A stretch of 25,011 bases of DNA, from NCBI GenBank assembly GCA_905203475.1, contig CAJKWD010000016.1:1-25011 (forward strand), given 5' to 3'. The position numbers were made by a program, and so were the translations under genes. Under the pieces are notes generated by a model. The model did no database searches and had not been told where the DNA came from. It saw only the letters and a list, made by a program, of their open reading frames with translations. This document shows, piece by piece, positions 20,600-25,011 of this stretch. Within the stretch, counting starts at the first letter, position 1; every line of letters begins with the position of its first letter. This DNA comes from an uncultured Acholeplasmataceae bacterium (lineage in GTDB: Bacteria; Bacillota_I; Bacilli_A; RF39; UBA660).

Positions 20600-21604
20600 A
20601 TGAAAAAAAGAATTGTTTTTATGATATTGCTATGCGGTTGTTTTCTCTTATCGGGATGTGGCAAAGAAAGTGCAAAAAGTATTGTAAATAAATTAGAAAA
20701 AAGATTAGAAAAAATGGATGCATATCAAATAACAGGAGATTTAAATATATATAGTAATGAAGATCAATATGCATATAATGTAACAGTTTCTTATCAAAAA
20801 GATAATCAATTTCGTGTTTTATTAAAAAACAAAACGAATAATCATGAGCAAATTATATTGCGTAATGATGACGGAGTATATGTTTTAACACCATCTTTAA
20901 ATAAGAGTTTTAAATTTCAAAGTGATTGGCCATATAATAGCTCTCAATCATATATTCTACAGCCGTTATTGGATGATATGAAAAATGAAGAAAATCGCGA
21001 ATTTAAAATAACTGACAATGGTTACGAATTTATTACAAAAGTAAATTATGTAAGTAATAAAAATTTAGTAAAGCAAAAAATTGTATTAGATAAAAATTTA
21101 AATTTTAAAACGGTAGAAGTGTATGATAAGAGTGGAAATGTTAGTATTTCAATGAAATTTAAGAAAACAGACGATAATGCAAGTTTTAAAAAGAATTATT
21201 TTGATTTGAATAACAATATGGAAGTTGCTCGCGAAAATGTAAAAGAAGAAAAAGAAGTGAGTAAAATGGATGATATTATTTATCCAATGTATATTCCTAA
21301 AAACACGAGTTTAGAAAGTCAAGATAAAGTGGATAAAGAAACTGGCGAACGTGTCATTTTAACTTTTGCTGGAGCAAATCCATTTGTCTTTGTTCAAGAG
21401 ACATCTCCAGTTAGCTCTAATATGACTGTGACACCAGTTGATGGAGAACCTGTTTTATTAGCAAGCGGTATTGGTGCTCTTACAGATTCTAGTGTTACTT
21501 GGATTGATGATAACATTGAATACTATATTACTGCATCATCTTTGTCGCAAGAAGAAATGTTATCTGTTGTAAATTCAGTCAGTGTTATGCCAATTGGGAA
21601 ATAG
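20600..21604 (+). CDS. LolA/GerS-like lipoprotein
   Basis: 334 residues from ATG 20600, preceded by GGGGTGAT. A lipoprotein signal ends LLSGC, with C20 lipidated. Residues ~25-215 form a LolA/RseB-like half-barrel pattern: VNKLEKRLEKMDAYQITGDL, YNVTVSYQKDNQFRVLLKNK, QIILRNDDGVYVLTPSLNKS, LVKQKIVLDKNLNFKTVEVY. This fold binds acyl chains or lipid-linked molecules; in spore-forming Clostridia GerS proteins have it and act in cortex modification and germination. Residues ~225-334 add a second domain (FAGANPFVFVQETSP ... ITASSLSQEEMLSVVNSVS) like the DUF4367 domains attached to anti-sigma or LolA-like proteins. It has its own promoter and terminator. Fold call is pattern-based; a link to sporulation is inference. 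Confidence 0.75.
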   Translation: MKKRIVFMILLCGCFLLSGCGKESAKSIVNKLEKRLEKMDAYQITGDLNIYSNEDQYAYNVTVSYQKDNQFRVLLKNKTNNHEQIILRNDDGVYVLTPSLNKSFKFQSDWPYNSSQSYILQPLLDDMKNEENREFKITDNGYEFITKVNYVSNKNLVKQKIVLDKNLNFKTVEVYDKSGNVSISMKFKKTDDNASFKKNYFDLNNNMEVARENVKEEKEVSKMDDIIYPMYIPKNTSLESQDKVDKETGERVILTFAGANPFVFVQETSPVSSNMTVTPVDGEPVLLASGIGALTDSSVTWIDDNIEYYITASSLSQEEMLSVVNSVSVMPIGK

Positions 21605-21626
21605 AAAAAACTATTTCCTTTTTTTT
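21597..21626 (+). terminator. Terminator overlapping the stop codon
   Basis: GGAAATAG (21597-21604), A6 loop, CTATTTCC (21611-21618), then a run of Ts. The entire left arm is coding and ends with the stop codon. Confidence 0.88.
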
Positions 21627-21632
21627 GTTTTA

Positions 21633-21641
21633 TGTTATAAT
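21633..21641 (+). promoter_or_regulatory. Extended -10 promoter
   Basis: TGT-TATAAT (21633-21641), 18 bases before ATG 21660. The same TATGTTATAAT word precedes the zinc-ribbon gene. Confidence 0.55.
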
Positions 21642-21659
21642 AAATACGTGGTGATAAAA

Positions 21660-22175
21660 ATGAGTAAAAATAAGATGCAAATCAAAGAAATTTCAACAAC
21701 AGATGAAGGAAGTAGACTATTTAAAATTATCGTAATTATTTTAATTTTATTTGCTATCTTTTATTTTTTAACTGGTTATGTTAGTAAGTATATGAATAAA
21801 CGTAATAATAAAGTAGATAATACACCAGTTACAGCAGTGATTCAATATGATAAAATTATGATTGGAGAAATTTTAAATCAAAGTCCATCTGAATATTATG
21901 TGTTGTTAAATCATAGTGATGATCCATATCAATCTTTATATGATTCATACATTACAACATATAAAAATGAAGGTGATCATTTAGATATTTACACAGTTGA
22001 TCTAGATGATTCATTTAATAAAAATTATTTGGGTGAAGAAGAAAATTTACAACCTGAGAAGATTGCTGATTTTCGCATTCAAAATAAAGCTTTATTAAAA
22101 GTAAAAGATCATAAAATTACAGATGTTTATCAGAATGATGCAATTGCGTCAGAATTAAAAGAGTTAGCACAATAG
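21660..22175 (+). CDS. Membrane-anchored Cys-less thioredoxin-like protein
   Basis: 171 residues from ATG 21660, preceded by GGTGAT. A short cytoplasmic N-terminus (residues 1-21) and one helix (~22-41) put the rest outside. The outer part follows a thioredoxin pattern: helix YDKIMIGEILNQ, strand SEYYVLLNHSDDPYQSLYDS where a redox CxxC would sit, strand HLDIYTVDLDDSF, then ADFRIQNKALLKVKDHKITDVY at the place of the cis-proline strand and final hairpin. It has no cysteine. It resembles the anchored protein encoded at 16172 in size, topology and loss of the active-site pair. Role unknown. It is flanked by terminators on both sides. Confidence 0.72.
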   Translation: MSKNKMQIKEISTTDEGSRLFKIIVIILILFAIFYFLTGYVSKYMNKRNNKVDNTPVTAVIQYDKIMIGEILNQSPSEYYVLLNHSDDPYQSLYDSYITTYKNEGDHLDIYTVDLDDSFNKNYLGEEENLQPEKIADFRIQNKALLKVKDHKITDVYQNDAIASELKELAQ

Positions 22176-22188
22176 TGCTTCTTTTTTT
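22166..22188 (+). terminator. Short terminator overlapping the stop codon
   Basis: AGCAC (22166-22170), loop AATA, GTGCT (22175-22179), then a T run. The stop codon TAG is 22173-22175. Confidence 0.65.
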
Positions 22189-22216
22189 GTAAAATTTTTG
22201 TTTCTCATTTTTAACA

Positions 22217-22246
22217 TGGACAATAAATTAAAAAATATGATATAGT
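22217..22246 (+). promoter_or_regulatory. Sigma-A-type promoter of the protease gene
   Basis: TGGACA (22217-22222), 18-base spacer, TATAGT (22241-22246), 16 bases before ATG 22263. Confidence 0.6.
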
Positions 22247-22262
22247 AATAAAAGGTGATGCT

Positions 22263-23552
22263 ATGGAAAAACAAACAGAAAATGATGTATTAAAAAGTGA
22301 ACATAAAAACAAAGATCATCATGAACAGCGTAAGAAAAAGATGGCTACGAAAAATCCATTTACAAATGTCGAAGTGCTTTTTTTAGTTGTCGTAACAGCA
22401 ATTGTATCTATCTTGATGACTTATATTTTTGTAAGCGCTTCTTATTTAAAAGAAAAAACAAATCAAAAAGATTCTAAAGATGCTGCATTACAGGAATTTA
22501 TTGATACTTATCAAAACGTAATTGATAGTTATTATGAAGATGTTGATGAACAAGAATTAATTGATAATGCAATTAAAGGCATGTTGTCAGGGTTGGATGA
22601 TCCATATTCTACTTATTTAGATGAGAATACCTCTTCTAATTTTGATGCGACTTTGGCGGGAACTTATCAGGGTGTTGGCTTAGAAGTTTATAATGATAAT
22701 GATATGAACGTTGTAGTTTCTCGTGTATTTGATAATTCATCAGCAGATGCTGCAGGTATTCAAGCAGGAGACATTATTAAAAAAATTGATAATAAAGATT
22801 TGACCAATAAAACAACAACTGAATTTGCCAATTATACGAAAAGTAAAAAGAATGGAAAATTTGAAGTTGTATATACACATGATGGAGAAGAAAAAACGGC
22901 AAAACTAGAGAGAAAAATTATCATTATTCAATCGGTATCTTCTCAAATAATTGAAAGAAATAATCATAAAATGGGATATATTCAAATTGATATTTTTTCA
23001 GCAACAACATACAGTCAATTTAAAAAAGCAGTTGAAAATTTAGAAAAAGAACAAGTAGAAGGTATGGTTATTGATGTGCGAGACAACACTGGTGGACATC
23101 TTACTGTAGTTTCTGATATGTTATCATTATTTATGGATAAAAAGCACGTCCTTTATCAAATAGAAGATAAAGATAAAAAGACAAAGTATTATTCAACAGG
23201 AAAAGAAACGAAAGATTATCCAATTGTAGTGCTTCAAAATGGTGGCTCTGCTTCTGCGTCAGAACTATTTACAGCAGCTATGAAAGAATCATACGGAGCA
23301 AAAGTTGTTGGAACGAAAAGCTATGGGAAAGGTACTGTGCAGGAGTTGAACACACTGCAAGATGGAACGCAGTATAAATTTACAACCAAAAAATGGTTGA
23401 CGCCAAAAGGAAATTGGATTCACAAAAAAGGAATTACACCTGACGTAACTATAGAATTAAATGATAATTATTTAGAAAATCCAACGCAAGATAATGATGA
23501 TCAATTTAAGAAAGCTTTTGAAGTATTAGAAGAACAGTTAAATGGAAAGTAA
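22263..23552 (+). CDS. ctpA: C-terminal processing protease, S41 family (CtpA/CtpB type)
   Basis: 429 residues. A charged cytoplasmic N-terminus (1-33) and one helix (~35-60) anchor an external protease. In order: a helical cap with DELINNAIKGMLSGLDDPYS-type sequence ending PYSTYL, a PDZ domain (~132-210, starting GTYQGVGLEVY), then the S41 catalytic core with GYIQIDIFSATT, VIDVRDNTGGHL, GGSASASE containing nucleophile S331, and KSYGKGTVQ with K356 and Q360. The 25-residue Ser-Lys spacing and the Gln four residues on agree with Bacillus CtpB. Such proteases act on membrane or exported proteins, including the regulated cleavage of SpoIVFA during sporulation in Bacillus; the substrate here is unknown. 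The predicted Ser-Lys-Gln triad is complete. Confidence 0.93.
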   Translation: MEKQTENDVLKSEHKNKDHHEQRKKKMATKNPFTNVEVLFLVVVTAIVSILMTYIFVSASYLKEKTNQKDSKDAALQEFIDTYQNVIDSYYEDVDEQELIDNAIKGMLSGLDDPYSTYLDENTSSNFDATLAGTYQGVGLEVYNDNDMNVVVSRVFDNSSADAAGIQAGDIIKKIDNKDLTNKTTTEFANYTKSKKNGKFEVVYTHDGEEKTAKLERKIIIIQSVSSQIIERNNHKMGYIQIDIFSATTYSQFKKAVENLEKEQVEGMVIDVRDNTGGHLTVVSDMLSLFMDKKHVLYQIEDKDKKTKYYSTGKETKDYPIVVLQNGGSASASELFTAAMKESYGAKVVGTKSYGKGTVQELNTLQDGTQYKFTTKKWLTPKGNWIHKKGITPDVTIELNDNYLENPTQDNDDQFKKAFEVLEEQLNGK

Positions 23553-23574
23553 AGTTTTTTACTTTCTTTTTTTT
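23545..23574 (+). terminator. Terminator overlapping the protease stop codon
   Basis: GAAAGTAAA (23545-23553) / TTTACTTTC (23558-23566), loop GTTT, then Ts. The left arm contains the stop codon (23550-23552). Confidence 0.85.
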
Positions 23575-23611
23575 CTTCTTTATTATATAATGATGTCGAA
23601 GGAAGGTTAAT

Positions 23612-24160
23612 ATGAAAGAGTTGAAAGTGGGGGATTGCTTACAGATACAGTGTTATAAGCATAATAAAAAAGCACATCGTTCATGGAACGAGGCGATTGT
23701 ACTAGATATTCAAGATGACTATATTGTATTTGGTGATAATAAAACATTAGTTATTGAATCTGATGGTAGTTATTGGAAAACGAAAGAACCAGCAATTTTG
23801 TATTTTTTTAAAGATCGTTGGTACAACATTATTGTTCAATTAAAAAAGAATGGCATTTACTATTATTGTAATATTGCAACACCTTTTTTAATTGAAGATA
23901 ATACAATTAAATATATAGATTATGATTTAGACCTTCGTGTATTTCCCAATGGAAGTTATAAAATTTTAGATCGTATGGAGTATCAATATCATAAAAAAAT
24001 CATGCATTATTCTAAAGAATTAGATTATGTTATTAATGGCGCTTTAGATGAATTGATCCACGAATATAAGAATCATTTCTTTGCGTTTTCTAAAGCTAGA
24101 AATTTAAAATATTATGAGCAGTATCAGAAACAAGTAAAGCAAATCCAAAAGAGTAATTAA
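23612..24160 (+). CDS. DUF402-family nucleoside di/triphosphate phosphatase
   Basis: 182 residues matching the DUF402 (Ntdp) family in full length. N-terminal KVGDCLQIQCYKHNKKAHRS, WNEAIVLDI, then TKEPAILYFFKDRWYNIIVQ, the core strand IYYYCNIATPF followed by IKYIDYDLDLRVFPNGSYKI with the clustered aspartates that bind divalent metal, and a long C-terminal helix (YHKKIMHYSKELDY...). Characterised members hydrolyse nucleoside tri- and diphosphates in the cytoplasm. The start follows GAAGG. It is the last protein gene before the rRNA operon, in the same orientation, and is separated from it by a terminator. Confidence 0.88.
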   Translation: MKELKVGDCLQIQCYKHNKKAHRSWNEAIVLDIQDDYIVFGDNKTLVIESDGSYWKTKEPAILYFFKDRWYNIIVQLKKNGIYYYCNIATPFLIEDNTIKYIDYDLDLRVFPNGSYKILDRMEYQYHKKIMHYSKELDYVINGALDELIHEYKNHFFAFSKARNLKYYEQYQKQVKQIQKSN

Positions 24161-24183
24161 ATACCAATGTTGGTATTTTTTTT
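24160..24183 (+). terminator. Terminator at the phosphatase stop codon
   Basis: AATACCAA (24160-24167) / TTGGTATT (24170-24177), then Ts. It insulates the rRNA operon from upstream transcription. Confidence 0.8.
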
Positions 24184-24266
24184 ATTCTAATACATATGAT
24201 ATAGGGTAAAGGGAATGACCTTTATCAACATTATGTTAATTTTTATAAAAAAAGTCAAAAAAAGTA

Positions 24267-24295
24267 TTGACAATGAAAAAGGCAAATGATATATT
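24267..24295 (+). promoter_or_regulatory. rRNA operon promoter
   Basis: TTGACA (24267-24272), 17-base spacer, TATATT (24290-24295). An A-rich stretch directly upstream (24246-24263) resembles an UP element. Transcription would start near 24302, about 120 bases before mature 16S. Confidence 0.8.
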
Positions 24296-24344
24296 AGTAG
24301 TGCTTTCAACGAGGAAGCAAGAGAAATTGAAGAAATTCAATGAA

Positions 24345-24360
24345 TGATCTTTGAAAACTG
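24345..24360 (+). promoter_or_regulatory. rRNA leader boxA antitermination site
   Basis: TGATCTTTGAAAACTG in the 16S leader matches the boxA-type NusB/S10 antitermination element common upstream of Bacillota 16S genes. Confidence 0.7.
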
Positions 24361-24423
24361 AGCAAAACGTTAATTCCAATCGTTAGGAAAAAACAAGAAG
24401 AAAAAATAAAATAAAGATAAATT

Positions 24424-25011
<588 letters not shown>

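Noticed and set aside
1..24160. UGA read as tryptophan (code 4)
   Set aside because: Trp codons in conserved motifs are TGG, and no conserved protein here is broken by an in-frame TGA.
24170..24200. A second rRNA promoter (TTGGTA ... TATGAT)
   Set aside because: The spacer is 19 bases and the -35 lies within the terminator stem; too weak to call.
24205..24226. Hairpin GGTAAAGG/CCTTTATC upstream of the rRNA promoter as a terminator
   Set aside because: No T run follows. It may be incidental; the real terminator of the preceding gene is at 24160-24183.

Overview
The window is a gene-dense, AT-rich chromosomal segment of a low-GC Bacillota. The partial 16S rRNA at the right end, the AT-rich code, and the endospore genes (a SleB-type cortex hydrolase, a CotY/Z-like coat protein, a CotO-like protein) suggest a Bacilli-class lineage near Erysipelotrichales/RF39 rather than Bacillus itself. 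The taxon is an inference; the 16S should settle it. All 30 coding regions end in TAA or TAG, none in TGA.

Left edge (1-1125): the right-hand end of an integrated element. It holds the last 59 codons of what looks like a large serine recombinase, then a two-gene cassette with its own promoter and terminator. Directly after comes a host N-acetylmuramoyl-L-alanine amidase gene that has lost its 5' part (1126-2253) but keeps five LysM repeats. The simplest reading is that the element integrated inside the amidase gene.

Envelope and spore region (2256-9676): a SleB/CwlJ-type hydrolase, a tandem pair of related surface proteins (one membrane-anchored, one lipoprotein), a small membrane protein, a glucosaminidase-like hydrolase, a zinc-ribbon/PH-like membrane protein, a P-type ATPase homologue whose catalytic motifs are all degraded, a DUF368/PopT undecaprenyl-phosphate translocase, and a convergent CotO-like/CotZ-like pair. 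The dead ATPase gene carries five perfect DnaA boxes, all in one orientation and spread over all three reading frames. This is the most striking signal in the window.

Metabolic and envelope region (9802-24160): a C26-type amidotransferase, a patatin-like phospholipase, cardiolipin synthase and an unknown membrane-anchored protein. Next is an operon of thioredoxin-like lipoprotein, single Clp-type AAA+ ATPase, anchored Cys-less thioredoxin-like protein and trmL. After it come an anchored acidic protein, cdaA-cdaR (c-di-AMP synthesis), a DUF378 membrane protein, a LolA-like lipoprotein, a second Cys-less anchored protein, a CtpA-type protease and a DUF402 phosphatase.

Right edge: an rRNA promoter, a leader with an antitermination boxA, and the first ~588 bases of 16S rRNA. 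Throughout, intrinsic terminators begin inside or within a few bases of the stop codon, an architecture expected when transcription runs ahead of translation.
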